Assembly (NCBI GenBank): GCA_964578485.1
Contig: CAZODA010000002.1
Span: 1-64,000, forward strand
DNA length: 64,000 nucleotides
Reading direction: 5' to 3'
Origin: CAZODA01 sp964578485
GTDB taxonomy: Bacteria; Bacteroidota; Bacteroidia; Bacteroidales; Marinilabiliaceae
A program made the translations under genes and the position numbers. Positions 7,652 to 16,577 of the stretch are shown one piece after another; position 1 is the stretch's first letter, and each line of letters opens with the position of its first letter. The notes under the pieces were generated by a model, which did no database searches, was not told the origin of the DNA, and saw only the letters and a list, made by a program, of their open reading frames with translations.

Positions 7652-9850
7652 ATGAAGACTATATTTTCAATATTATTTTTCAATATATCTGTAATATCTT
7701 TTGCTGCTGATTTTCAGATTAAAGGGAAAATTATTGATTGTAGTTCAAAAGATGACTTGTATTTAATAAATGTTGGTTTGTTAGGTACTTCCATTGGTTC
7801 TGTTACTAATGAAAGCGGTGAATTCATTTTATCAGGTATAAAACCCGGAGAATACACTCTTGTTGCATCTGCTTTGGGTTTTGAAGAGCAACGAGTTAAA
7901 ATAGATTTAACTACCTCTGAAACACATGAAATAAATCTTAAATTATGTGAGAAAGCAATTGATTTGGATCAGATAGTTGTTACGGGCACTCGTACAGAAA
8001 GATTTTTAAAGGATGCTCCAATTCAAACCCAATTAATATCATCTAAATCAATTGAAAGGATGCAGCTTTTCAATTTTCGAGATTTATTGGAGTTTGAATT
8101 GCCCGGTATTGAATTTAACAACAATGGGGGCTTTGCTAATATTAACATGCTTGGTTTTAGTGGAAAATACGTTCTGTTTTTAATTGATGGTGAAAGAATG
8201 GCTGGTGAAACATTCGACAACATTGATTACAACAGAATAGATTTGGATAATGTTAGCAGGATTGAAATCGTTAAAGGTGCCAATTCGTCTTTATATGGTT
8301 CAAATGCTATTGGAGGAGTAATCAATATTATTTCAAAGAAACCGGAGGAAAAGATAGAGACCGCAATGAATTTAAGGACCGGCAGTAATAATGAACAGGT
8401 TTACAGGTTTTCCATAGGATCGGAGCTCAACTTTGGCTATCTCAGTTTTACAAGCTCATTTAAATCGGTAGATCCTTATCTCTTAAAAGACACACAAGCC
8501 TTAACCCAATATTATGATGATGGTAAAACAGTAGTGTTGCCTATTCAGGAAAGCTATATTGCCGGATTTAAAGATTACAATTTGTCTCCAAAATTTGGTA
8601 TAAATATTTCTGAAAATGCTGATATTGAAATCAGGGGAGGACTTTTTTTCAAAGAAAGGAATCCAGGAGGATTAACCGGTACCAAGATTGCAGATGATTA
8701 TTATAGCTATTCAGCAGGTATAAAAGGCAATTATAAATTTTCCAAAAACCGAAATATATCTTTTTCTTCAATTTATGACAGCTATGATAAATACAAAATA
8801 TACAAGCTTTTGAATGAAAAGGAAAAGAACTATAAGAATCAGCATATCAGCTTGGGCTTAGTATATAATTACAATTGGGATCAAGGTCATTCTTTAATTG
8901 CAGGAAGTAATTATTTTTCTGACAACTTGCTGACTTATATGTTTGTAAGTGATGGAAGTAATACTCAAAAGACTGCATTTACCTACTCAGCTTTTCTCCA
9001 GCAAGAGTATGTTTTAAAAACAAATATTGTTTTTGTCGGAGGCTTACGTTATGATTTTCATTCTGAGTTTGGTAGTCATCTAAGTCCCCGAATTTCATCC
9101 ATGGTCAAGCCTTTCCCCTTATTAACACTTAGGGCAGGGTATGCAGGAGGCTTTCGTTCGCCAACTTTAAAAGAATTACATACAGATTGGTTTCATCCCG
9201 ATGGAGGAGGCTTTCAAATACTTGGTAATAAAGATATGAAAGCTGAAAAAAGTAATAACTACAATATTTCGGCTGAGGTAGATGTGGGGCGCTTTGTTTT
9301 CACTGCGATGAGTCAATATTCTTTTATAGATAATATGGTTAATACCCTGTGGTTGAATAATGATACTGTAATCTATGCTAATATCGGGAAAGCAAAAGTT
9401 TTAAGTTCAGAAATAATGATTACTGCTCGTTTATTGAACAATGTAAATTTTAAAGGAGGATATTCATTTATACATGATAACCTTGGATCTAATTCAGTTA
9501 GCAGACCACATTCCGTTACAGGAAGCATAGAGCAAATAATAAATATTTATAAACACTATAATTCTATTTTAAGCTTGAGTGGAAAATATTTTAGTAAAGT
9601 TGATATTTATGGAAAAGGTTTACTGAGCGATAGTTCTGTTGAAGTTGAAAATAATGAGGGTGAAATATATAAGGTAAAATATGAAGCATATTCCATCTTT
9701 CGATTAGCTTTTTCTCAATCCTTACCGCGAAAGTTCACCATAAATGCAGGAATAAATAATTTGCTTGATTACAAAGCTAAATTTTCAGGTTTTTATTCAA
9801 GTATATCACCCGGACGAACATATTATGTAGAATTGAAATGGAGATTTTAA
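7652..9850 (+). CDS. hmuR: HmuR-type TonB-dependent heme receptor
   Basis: A 732-residue outer-membrane receptor. A signal peptide (residues ~1-19) is followed by a carboxypeptidase-regulatory-like domain (~23-100; IKGKIIDCSSKDDLYLINV). The plug follows (~110-225), with IVVTGTRTERFLKDAP at its start and the classic IEIVKGANSSLYGSNAIGGVINII. A 22-stranded barrel ends in the aromatic YYVELKWRF. The segment GGFRSPTLKELH matches the FRAP-like motif of heme receptors, although the NPNL box is not obvious (ILGNKDMKAEKS). It lies between hmuY and hmuS and should import heme or porphyrin using TonB energy. The stop is 10 bases before hmuS. Confidence 0.9.
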   Translation: MKTIFSILFFNISVISFAADFQIKGKIIDCSSKDDLYLINVGLLGTSIGSVTNESGEFILSGIKPGEYTLVASALGFEEQRVKIDLTTSETHEINLKLCEKAIDLDQIVVTGTRTERFLKDAPIQTQLISSKSIERMQLFNFRDLLEFELPGIEFNNNGGFANINMLGFSGKYVLFLIDGERMAGETFDNIDYNRIDLDNVSRIEIVKGANSSLYGSNAIGGVINIISKKPEEKIETAMNLRTGSNNEQVYRFSIGSELNFGYLSFTSSFKSVDPYLLKDTQALTQYYDDGKTVVLPIQESYIAGFKDYNLSPKFGINISENADIEIRGGLFFKERNPGGLTGTKIADDYYSYSAGIKGNYKFSKNRNISFSSIYDSYDKYKIYKLLNEKEKNYKNQHISLGLVYNYNWDQGHSLIAGSNYFSDNLLTYMFVSDGSNTQKTAFTYSAFLQQEYVLKTNIVFVGGLRYDFHSEFGSHLSPRISSMVKPFPLLTLRAGYAGGFRSPTLKELHTDWFHPDGGGFQILGNKDMKAEKSNNYNISAEVDVGRFVFTAMSQYSFIDNMVNTLWLNNDTVIYANIGKAKVLSSEIMITARLLNNVNFKGGYSFIHDNLGSNSVSRPHSVTGSIEQIINIYKHYNSILSLSGKYFSKVDIYGKGLLSDSSVEVENNEGEIYKVKYEAYSIFRLAFSQSLPRKFTINAGINNLLDYKAKFSGFYSSISPGRTYYVELKWRF

Positions 9851-9860
9851 TTGAAAAGAA

Positions 9861-12800
9861 ATGCGAGCTAATAAAAAACATCTTTTGTTTGTTACAATAG
9901 CAATCATTGTAATATCAATCTTAACAATCGGATGGAATAAATATGCATCTACAACAAAGATTGCACTAATAAATTTTCAGGATTATCAGGTAGCAAATAT
10001 CTCATTATCAAACAATGATAAGTTTATAAAATTTGAAGAGCTGCCGATTGATCTTATTAACAAAACAGGCAAATTTGATTTTATTTTAATTTTTGGAATG
10101 GGATTAAAATTAAATGAAAATCAAAGAAATTATCTTTCAAAACTTTCAGAAAGAGAGCTTCCTATTTATACTTTTTCTGCAACAAATCCTCAAAATAATA
10201 TTAACAATTTATCAGCTTATGACCTTAAGTTGATTACTGCTTATATGACAGCAGGCAATAAGGTGAATTATCAAAATATGGCACGCCATATTCGGCGCAA
10301 TATTGATAAGAAAAGATTCTTTAGCGAATATCCGGAAACTGCAAGTGAAAAAATCAGTGATGCATTTTTTCATATAGATGAAAAAATTGCAATAAGAGAT
10401 ATTTCAAGATTTGAAGACTATCTAAAAAGCATTAACGCATATTTTCCTTATGGCAAAAAGTTAGCCTTAATGGCCGGTATTCATGATCCTTTTAGTGGCA
10501 ACAAGGCTCATATTGATAGTATTATTGCATCATTTCGCGATGCAGGAGTAAATGTTTATCCTTTTGTCAGTTCAGAAAAAAGATTAGAATTTTTAAAAGA
10601 AATTAATCCTGATGCTGTAATATTCTTCCCTCATGGGAGGTTACTAAACAACAATCCTGATGAAGCTGTAGCATGGTTGAAAAGTCAAAACATTCCACTT
10701 TTTGCTCCAATTTCAATTCTACAATTAGAAGAAGACTGGCGTAATGATCCTATGGGACTGTTTGGAGGCTTTATGGGTCAGACAGTGGTAATTCCTGAAA
10801 TTGATGGTGCCGTTTATCCTTATGTTGTTGTTGCACAGGAAAGGAACAAGGATAACATTTATCAATTTAAAGCCGTGCCCGAGCGTTTAAAAAACTTCAC
10901 AGGCATAGTTGCAAATATGATGCGCTTAAAAGATTTGGACAATAAAAACAAAAAGGCAGCTATTTATTATTTCAAAGGGCCCGGGCAAGAAACTTTAGCG
11001 GCGCAAGGATTAGAGACTATTCCTTCTTTATATAATTTTTTAAAGCGTTTACAACAGGAAGGATATACCATAAAAAATCTTCCCTCTTCTGTAAAAGAAT
11101 TTGAAAAATTATTGATGACTCAGGGTGCCGTTCTAAGTACTTATGCACAGGGCGCCTTTGATGATTTTCTCAAGAATGGCAATCCACATCTGATAAAAAA
11201 AGATACTTATGAAGCATGGGTAGAAGCATCTTTAACCGAAAGTTCTTATGAAGCTGTAACTGAGATTTATGGTGAAGCTCCGGGTTCGTATATGAATGTC
11301 GAAAAAAATGGAGAAGAGTATTTAGCCGTTTCCCGTATTGATTTAGGAAATGTAGTCTTACTTCCTCAGCCTGTTGCCGGTCTTGGTGATGATGAATTTG
11401 CCATTGCCCATGGTGCAAAAATGCCCCCTCCTCATACCTATATCGCATCTTATTTATGGGTGGAAAATGAATTTAATGCCGATATCTTAATTCATTTTGG
11501 AACACATGGAAGTTTAGAGTTTACACCGCAAAAACAAGTTGCTTTAGACAATAATGATTGGGCAGATCGTTTGGTAGGCACTATTCCTCATTTTTATTAT
11601 TATACTATAGGAAATGTAGGTGAAAGTATGATGGCAAAACGTCGTTCATACGCAACAGTAATATCATATCTTACTCAGCCTTTTACTGAAAGTAAAACCC
11701 GTTCGCAATTCTATGAGCTTCGTGAAAAAATTCGTGACTATTATAAAACCGAGGAGAATGAAGCTTTTCATAAGGAATATTCCTTGGAAGTTAAAAAACT
11801 TGCTATTGCTATTGGGCTTCATCGAGATCTTCGTCTCGACAGCGTGATGACAACACCATATACTTTTGAGGAAATAGAAAAAATTGAAAATTTTGCCGAA
11901 GAAATTGCCAATGAGAAAATGAGCGGTCTTTTATATACTTCAGGAGAACCTTATAGCAATGAATTGATAAAATCCACTGTTATAGCAATGAGTTCCGAAC
12001 CGATAGCCTATGGTTTATCAATACTTGATAAATTAAGAGCTAAAGTTACTGACGAAGAATTAAAGAAGAATGTGTTTTTTGCACAACATTATTTAAACCC
12101 TTCAAAAGAATTGGTAGAGCAAGTTTTGGGAGGAAAATCCGTTACCGAGGATATGGTTTGCGATTTTGCCGATATAACAAAAGAAGAACTTAAAAAGGCA
12201 AAAGAAATTCTATCAACAAAAGCTCCTTCAACTCCATTTAGCAGTGGTAATTCAAATGAAGCTTCCTTAGGATTCAGCAAAGAAGAAAAAGAAAAAGCAC
12301 AGGCTGTTTTAACCGTAGAAAATACAATCTTTAATATAGAAAAATATAAAAAAGCATTAGAAGAAAGTCCTGAACTGGAATTTCAAGCTATGCTCAATGC
12401 CATGGCCGGAGGATATATTGCCCCATCATCCGGTGGCGATGCAGTTGCAAATCCGCAATCTGTTCCTAGCGGTCATAATCTCTACTCAATAAATGCAGAA
12501 GCCACTCCAACTGAATTAGCATGGGATAGAGGAGTAAAACTTGCCCAGACCACAATTGAAAATTACAAGAAACAGCACAAGGTTTATCCTCAAAAAATAA
12601 GTTACACATTTTGGAGTAGTGAATTTATTGAAAGTGAAGGTACAACTATTGCCCAGGTACTTTATATGCTTGGAGTTGAACCTGTCCGAGATGTATTTGG
12701 CAGAGTATCTGATTTGCGTTTGATATCGGCAGGGGAGTTGGGCCGCCCGCGAATTGATGTAGTCGTTCAAACCTCCGGTCAGTTCAGAGACTTGGCTGCA

Positions 12801-13967
12801 TCGCGCTTAATGTTGATTTCCAAAGCGGTTGAAATGGCAGCAAATGCAAAAGATGAAGAATTTGAAAATTTAGTGTTAAAAAGTACTGTTGATATAGAAA
12901 GGCAGTTGGTAGAACAAGGAGTATCACCCAAGGAAGCACGTGAAATGTCAACAAAACGAATATTTGGTGGCATAAACGGAATGTATGGCACCGGCATTCA
13001 GGAGATGATCACTGCCGGAGATAAGTGGGAAACAGAAGATGAAATAGCACAAAGCTATATGCAAAATATGGGTGCCGAATATGGCAGTGATAAAGCTTGG
13101 GGCGAATTTTACGAAGGCTTGTTCAGATCAGTACTCGCCAATACAGACATTGTTGTACAACCGCGCCAAAACAACACTTGGGGTGCCCTCAGTCTCGATC
13201 ATGTTTATGAATTTATGGGAGGCCTTAATCTTGCTGTTCGAAATGTAACAGGAAAAGACCCGGAAGCTTATTTTGCTGATTACAGGAATAGAAATCGTGT
13301 AAAAATGCAAGAATTAAAAGAAGCGATTGGTGTGGAGTCGCGTACTACAGTTCTTAACCCTGAATATGTTAAAGAAATAATGAAAGGCAGTGCAGGCACA
13401 GCGGCACAAATAACTGAAATTGTAACAAATACTTATGGCTGGAATGTAGCCAAACCTGATGTAATTGACAATGAATTATGGGATGATTTATATGAAGTAT
13501 ATGTACAGGATAGATTTGGCTTAGGTACAAAAAATTATTTTAAAGAAGTAAACCCGACTGTCCTTCAGGAAGTAACAGCAGTAATGCTTGAAACTGTGCG
13601 CAAAGGGATGTGGGAAGCAAGTCCTGAGCAAATTGAGAATATGGCAGCCTTACATGCAGAAATGGTAAGAGAATTTGGTTCAACCGGTAGCGGATTCTCG
13701 GGTAACAATCAAAAATTACAGAATTTTATAACACAAAAATTGCCTGAACAAGAGCAAAGGCAATATCATGATCGTTTGCGAGAAATGAAGGAGACACCCG
13801 GTGATAATATTGAAGCAAGGGGTATGGTTCTTAAAAAAGAAGAAATAAGTCAAAATCATAAGTCATTTAAAACCGCACTTAACGGAGTAATAACGGTTAC
13901 AGTTATTCTGATATTATTTGTGACTCTACTTGTTTTATTGCGTCATAAACGTAAAAATAGCAGATAA
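9861..13967 (+). CDS. hmuS: HmuS: membrane-tethered CobN/magnesium-chelatase-like protein, putative heme dechelatase
   Basis: A 1368-residue relative of the large cobaltochelatase subunit CobN/ChlH. The CobN core shows HFGTHGSLEF (His545 to Phe554; HxGTHG is the family signature), MYGTGIQEMITAGDKW, and DIVVQPRQNNTWGALSLDHVYEFMGGL near the C-terminus. Unlike cytoplasmic CobN, it has a hydrophobic N-terminal anchor (residues ~8-25) and a C-terminal transmembrane helix (~1336-1360, VITVTVILILFVTLLVLL) with a basic tail. This places the chelatase body in the periplasm. No AAA+ ATPase partner gene is present. Known HmuS homologues are reported to remove iron from heme; that activity here is inferred. 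hmuT follows after 13 bases. Confidence 0.88.
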   Translation: MRANKKHLLFVTIAIIVISILTIGWNKYASTTKIALINFQDYQVANISLSNNDKFIKFEELPIDLINKTGKFDFILIFGMGLKLNENQRNYLSKLSERELPIYTFSATNPQNNINNLSAYDLKLITAYMTAGNKVNYQNMARHIRRNIDKKRFFSEYPETASEKISDAFFHIDEKIAIRDISRFEDYLKSINAYFPYGKKLALMAGIHDPFSGNKAHIDSIIASFRDAGVNVYPFVSSEKRLEFLKEINPDAVIFFPHGRLLNNNPDEAVAWLKSQNIPLFAPISILQLEEDWRNDPMGLFGGFMGQTVVIPEIDGAVYPYVVVAQERNKDNIYQFKAVPERLKNFTGIVANMMRLKDLDNKNKKAAIYYFKGPGQETLAAQGLETIPSLYNFLKRLQQEGYTIKNLPSSVKEFEKLLMTQGAVLSTYAQGAFDDFLKNGNPHLIKKDTYEAWVEASLTESSYEAVTEIYGEAPGSYMNVEKNGEEYLAVSRIDLGNVVLLPQPVAGLGDDEFAIAHGAKMPPPHTYIASYLWVENEFNADILIHFGTHGSLEFTPQKQVALDNNDWADRLVGTIPHFYYYTIGNVGESMMAKRRSYATVISYLTQPFTESKTRSQFYELREKIRDYYKTEENEAFHKEYSLEVKKLAIAIGLHRDLRLDSVMTTPYTFEEIEKIENFAEEIANEKMSGLLYTSGEPYSNELIKSTVIAMSSEPIAYGLSILDKLRAKVTDEELKKNVFFAQHYLNPSKELVEQVLGGKSVTEDMVCDFADITKEELKKAKEILSTKAPSTPFSSGNSNEASLGFSKEEKEKAQAVLTVENTIFNIEKYKKALEESPELEFQAMLNAMAGGYIAPSSGGDAVANPQSVPSGHNLYSINAEATPTELAWDRGVKLAQTTIENYKKQHKVYPQKISYTFWSSEFIESEGTTIAQVLYMLGVEPVRDVFGRVSDLRLISAGELGRPRIDVVVQTSGQFRDLAASRLMLISKAVEMAANAKDEEFENLVLKSTVDIERQLVEQGVSPKEAREMSTKRIFGGINGMYGTGIQEMITAGDKWETEDEIAQSYMQNMGAEYGSDKAWGEFYEGLFRSVLANTDIVVQPRQNNTWGALSLDHVYEFMGGLNLAVRNVTGKDPEAYFADYRNRNRVKMQELKEAIGVESRTTVLNPEYVKEIMKGSAGTAAQITEIVTNTYGWNVAKPDVIDNELWDDLYEVYVQDRFGLGTKNYFKEVNPTVLQEVTAVMLETVRKGMWEASPEQIENMAALHAEMVREFGSTGSGFSGNNQKLQNFITQKLPEQEQRQYHDRLREMKETPGDNIEARGMVLKKEEISQNHKSFKTALNGVITVTVILILFVTLLVLLRHKRKNSR

Positions 13968-13980
13968 GTAAAAAGATTTT

Positions 13981-14685
13981 ATGGAATATATTATTCACAT
14001 ATTAATGCTTTTTATAGCAATTAACTTTGTTTTAAAACTTAGCTTTTGGAAGTGGTGGCAAAGTCTTGTATTTATTATACTTTTTTCTTTATTCATTTTA
14101 TGGGCCAAACAATTTGCCATTTTACAATCCAAAACCCAGCTCCGTGATTTTATGATGAATGTTGATGCTCTTAAAAATCTTGCTGTTATTATCACGATAG
14201 AATCGTCCATACATTTGTTTTATAGTTTTATTGTATTGAGCAATAAGTTTGGAACAAAAGGCAAAAAATGGCTTATGGCCTTTCATTGGTATCCCGGTTT
14301 GTTGATTTTTCCGGTCATATTTTATTTTTTAACACAAGCCATCTTTACATTTTCCGGAGTAAGCTTCAATACCATAACATATTTAATTGCTTTGCTGGTA
14401 CTTCTTGCCATTCCACTTTTACGAAAAGGAATAAAAATTTTAATTCCTGAAACGGAATTCAGATTAGAAATCCATTTTTTAGTTTCACTCTTTGTAGCTT
14501 TTATAGGTTTATTAAGTACTGTAAATGGAAATGTTACTTATGCGGCTACAGAACAAAAATATAATGTTAAAACTTTAATATTGGCATTTTCCATTTTTGC
14601 ATTTGCCTTTTTTATTGGCTATGCCTGGAATAAATACAAATGGCAATTTCTAAAAAAACGAGAAAAACATAAAATTTCAAAATAA
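13981..14685 (+). CDS. hmuT: HmuT: polytopic membrane protein of the hmu operon
   Basis: A 234-residue integral membrane protein with about six hydrophobic segments (roughly 4-20, 26-45, 66-88, 105-124, 132-150, 165-183 and possibly 200-218) and a very basic C-terminus (KKREKHKISK), which points to a cytoplasmic tail. I recognise no catalytic motif. Identity comes from position: it lies between hmuS and the ExbB-like gene, as in the P. gingivalis hmu operon. It should not be confused with the heme-binding ABC-type HmuT of Gram-negative pathogens. A role as membrane scaffold or porphyrin/iron permease is possible, but not shown. Only one base separates it from the next gene. Confidence 0.7.
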   Translation: MEYIIHILMLFIAINFVLKLSFWKWWQSLVFIILFSLFILWAKQFAILQSKTQLRDFMMNVDALKNLAVIITIESSIHLFYSFIVLSNKFGTKGKKWLMAFHWYPGLLIFPVIFYFLTQAIFTFSGVSFNTITYLIALLVLLAIPLLRKGIKILIPETEFRLEIHFLVSLFVAFIGLLSTVNGNVTYAATEQKYNVKTLILAFSIFAFAFFIGYAWNKYKWQFLKKREKHKISK

Positions 14686-14686
14686 G

Positions 14687-15283
14687 ATGGAAGAAATTTC
14701 AAAGACACTCTTTTGGCTTGCAAATAGTTTGCTGATTCCCGATATAATAATACTACTTTTCCTTTTTGGAAGAAGTTTGTTGCTTATAGGCGGGTTTTAT
14801 AATCAATATATGACGAAACGCAGAAACGATATCAGGCTCAACAATGCAATTAAGGAATTAAATCCTTTCCTTATTGATGATTTAAAAAAGCTGCTTCCTG
14901 CAAATGACAACTCTCTTTTTGTTAAATACCTAAGAGAATTGCTAACAAATAAAGTTAGTGAAGAATATTCAGATTTTCTTTTGTCAAATTTTGAAAATGA
15001 AGCGAACAAAGATTTAGCCTTATCTAAAATATTGGCAAAAATGGGACCTATTTTAGGATTGATAGGTACATTGATAGCGATGAGTCCGGCATTAGTAGGA
15101 CTATCAACCGGCGACATTTCAGGCATGGCCTATAATATGCAGGTTGTATTTGCCACTACCGTTGTTGGTTTAGTTGTTTCTATTGTAGGCTTAATTACCC
15201 AGCAGGTCAAACAACGATGGTATGCAGGGGATGTAAATCACTTAGAATATGTAAGTCGTTTACTTTTACAAAAAGACAGTTAA
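14687..15283 (+). CDS. hmuU: HmuU: MotA/TolQ/ExbB-type proton channel subunit
   Basis: A 198-residue inner-membrane protein with three helices (~12-35, ~118-140, ~150-172) and a long cytoplasmic loop between the first and second, the ExbB/TolQ topology. The signature region GPILGLIGTLIAMSPALVGL ... NMQVVFATTVVGLVVS keeps the polar Thr residues (Thr128, Thr157/158) at the positions that line the proton path in ExbB. It is shorter than ExbB (about 240). Encoded one base after hmuT and two bases before hmuV, so it probably forms a stator complex with HmuV. The partner it energises could be HmuS or the receptor; the operon context favours HmuS. Confidence 0.85.
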   Translation: MEEISKTLFWLANSLLIPDIIILLFLFGRSLLLIGGFYNQYMTKRRNDIRLNNAIKELNPFLIDDLKKLLPANDNSLFVKYLRELLTNKVSEEYSDFLLSNFENEANKDLALSKILAKMGPILGLIGTLIAMSPALVGLSTGDISGMAYNMQVVFATTVVGLVVSIVGLITQQVKQRWYAGDVNHLEYVSRLLLQKDS

Positions 15284-15285
15284 AA

Positions 15286-15621
15286 ATGAGAAAACAACGA
15301 CGAAGAAACAGCTTTTTAAAAGGAGAGGATTCAGATCCTTTAAGTGTGATTGTAAATATGTTTGATGTCGCAATGGTTTTTGCTGTAGCTCTAATGGTTG
15401 CTATGGTTATGCATATGAATCTGACAGAAATATTTACCAAGGAAAGTTTTACCATAGTAAAGAATCCCGGTGAGGAAAATATGGAAATTATTACCAAAGA
15501 AGGAAATAAGATACATAAGTATGTTCCATCAAATGAACAACAAAATAATGGGGCCAGGGGGAAAAGGATAGGTATTGCTTATGAATTGGAAAATGGTGAA
15601 ATTATTTATGTACCCGAGTAA
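15286..15621 (+). CDS. hmuV: HmuV: DUF2149-like, ExbD-like single-span protein
   Basis: A 111-residue protein. The ATG at 15286 is preferred over an upstream in-frame GTG at 15217 because that start would overlap hmuU by 67 bases and adds 23 residues of no family character. A basic N-terminus (MRKQRRR) is followed by one membrane span (~24-45, NMFDVAMVFAVALMVAMVMHM) and then a periplasmic region. Asp27 sits at the start of the span, exactly where ExbD/TolR/MotB carry the essential proton-carrying Asp. This supports an ExbBD-like HmuU-HmuV pair. It is unrelated to the ABC ATPase also called HmuV. Last gene of the operon; no clear hairpin terminator separates it from the convergent kdsA 28 bases away. 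Confidence 0.82.
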   Translation: MRKQRRRNSFLKGEDSDPLSVIVNMFDVAMVFAVALMVAMVMHMNLTEIFTKESFTIVKNPGEENMEIITKEGNKIHKYVPSNEQQNNGARGKRIGIAYELENGEIIYVPE

Positions 15622-15649
15622 TAATAAAGAAGCCCCTGTAATAATTTGC

Positions 15650-16471
15650 TTATTCAAAGTTGTTTATTGCATTGCGAATAGCCGAAAGTTGCTCAAGTAA
15701 ATCTTCTAACAGGCTTAATTTCAACATGTTTGCACCATCCGATTTAGCTTTTGAAGGTTGGGGATGAGTTTCAAGGAAAATTCCATCTACACCAACGGCT
15801 ATAGCTGCACGCGCAATAGTTTTAATTAATTCAGGCTGCCCTCCGGTAACACCTGATGATTGATTGGGTTGCTGTAAGGAATGTGTAATATCCAACACAA
15901 CAGGCGTTTTAAAATCTTGCATAATAGGAATGCCCCTAAAATCAACAAGTAAATCATGGTAACCATACATAGTCCCCCTGTCTGTAACCATAATATTGTT
16001 ATTTCCGGAATCCCTAACCTTATTGATGGCAAACTGTATTGATTCGGGCGCCATAAACTGCCCTTTTTTAATATTAATTGTTTTTCCTGTTTTGGCTGCT
16101 GCAAGCAAAATATCGGTTTGACGGCATAAAAAAGCCGGAATTTGAAGGATGTCAACATATTCAGCGGCCATAACAGCTTCATCGGCAGAATGTATATCAG
16201 TTACAGTAGGGATATCAAAAGAATCCCCGATTTTCTTTAATATTTTCAATGCTTTTTCGTCGCCTATGCCCGTAAATGAATCTAAGCGTGAGCGATTGGC
16301 CTTGCGATAAGAACCTTTAAAAACATATGGTATTTTTAATTTATCGGTGATTTTTACTACCTCTTCAGCGATATTAAAAGCCATTTTTTCACTTTCGATT
16401 GCACAAGGACCAGCTAACAAAAAAAACTGCTTACTATTAATATGTTTGAGTTTTGGAATGTTGCTAAGCAT
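15650..16471 (-). CDS. kdsA: 3-deoxy-8-phosphooctulonate synthase (KDO-8-P synthase)
   Basis: Condenses phosphoenolpyruvate with arabinose 5-phosphate to give KDO-8-phosphate for lipid A core synthesis. At 273 residues it has normal family length, and carries FFLLAGPCAIES near the N-terminus, YVFKGSYRKANRSR (substrate loop), QIPAFLCRQTDLLAAA-like segment, NIKKGQFMAP and the C-terminal GVDGIFLETHPQPSKAKSDG. It shows that the host makes a KDO-containing lipopolysaccharide. The gene faces the hmu operon and ends 28 bases from hmuV. It may be cotranscribed with rarA 106 bases upstream. Confidence 0.96.
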   Translation of the reverse strand: MLSNIPKLKHINSKQFFLLAGPCAIESEKMAFNIAEEVVKITDKLKIPYVFKGSYRKANRSRLDSFTGIGDEKALKILKKIGDSFDIPTVTDIHSADEAVMAAEYVDILQIPAFLCRQTDILLAAAKTGKTINIKKGQFMAPESIQFAINKVRDSGNNNIMVTDRGTMYGYHDLLVDFRGIPIMQDFKTPVVLDITHSLQQPNQSSGVTGGQPELIKTIARAAIAVGVDGIFLETHPQPSKAKSDGANMLKLSLLEDLLEQLSAIRNAINNFE

Positions 16472-16577
16472 AAGATTAATATTTTAAATATTTCTGTTAA
16501 AATGATTTTTCTTTAGATCTATATTCTAATATTTGGACATTATTAAACAAAATAATTTAACCATAAATACTATATTT

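Noticed and set aside
15217..15285. Longer start for hmuV
   Set aside because: It would overlap hmuU by 67 bases and the extra 23 residues have no ExbD/DUF2149 character; ATG 15286 directly follows the hmuU stop.
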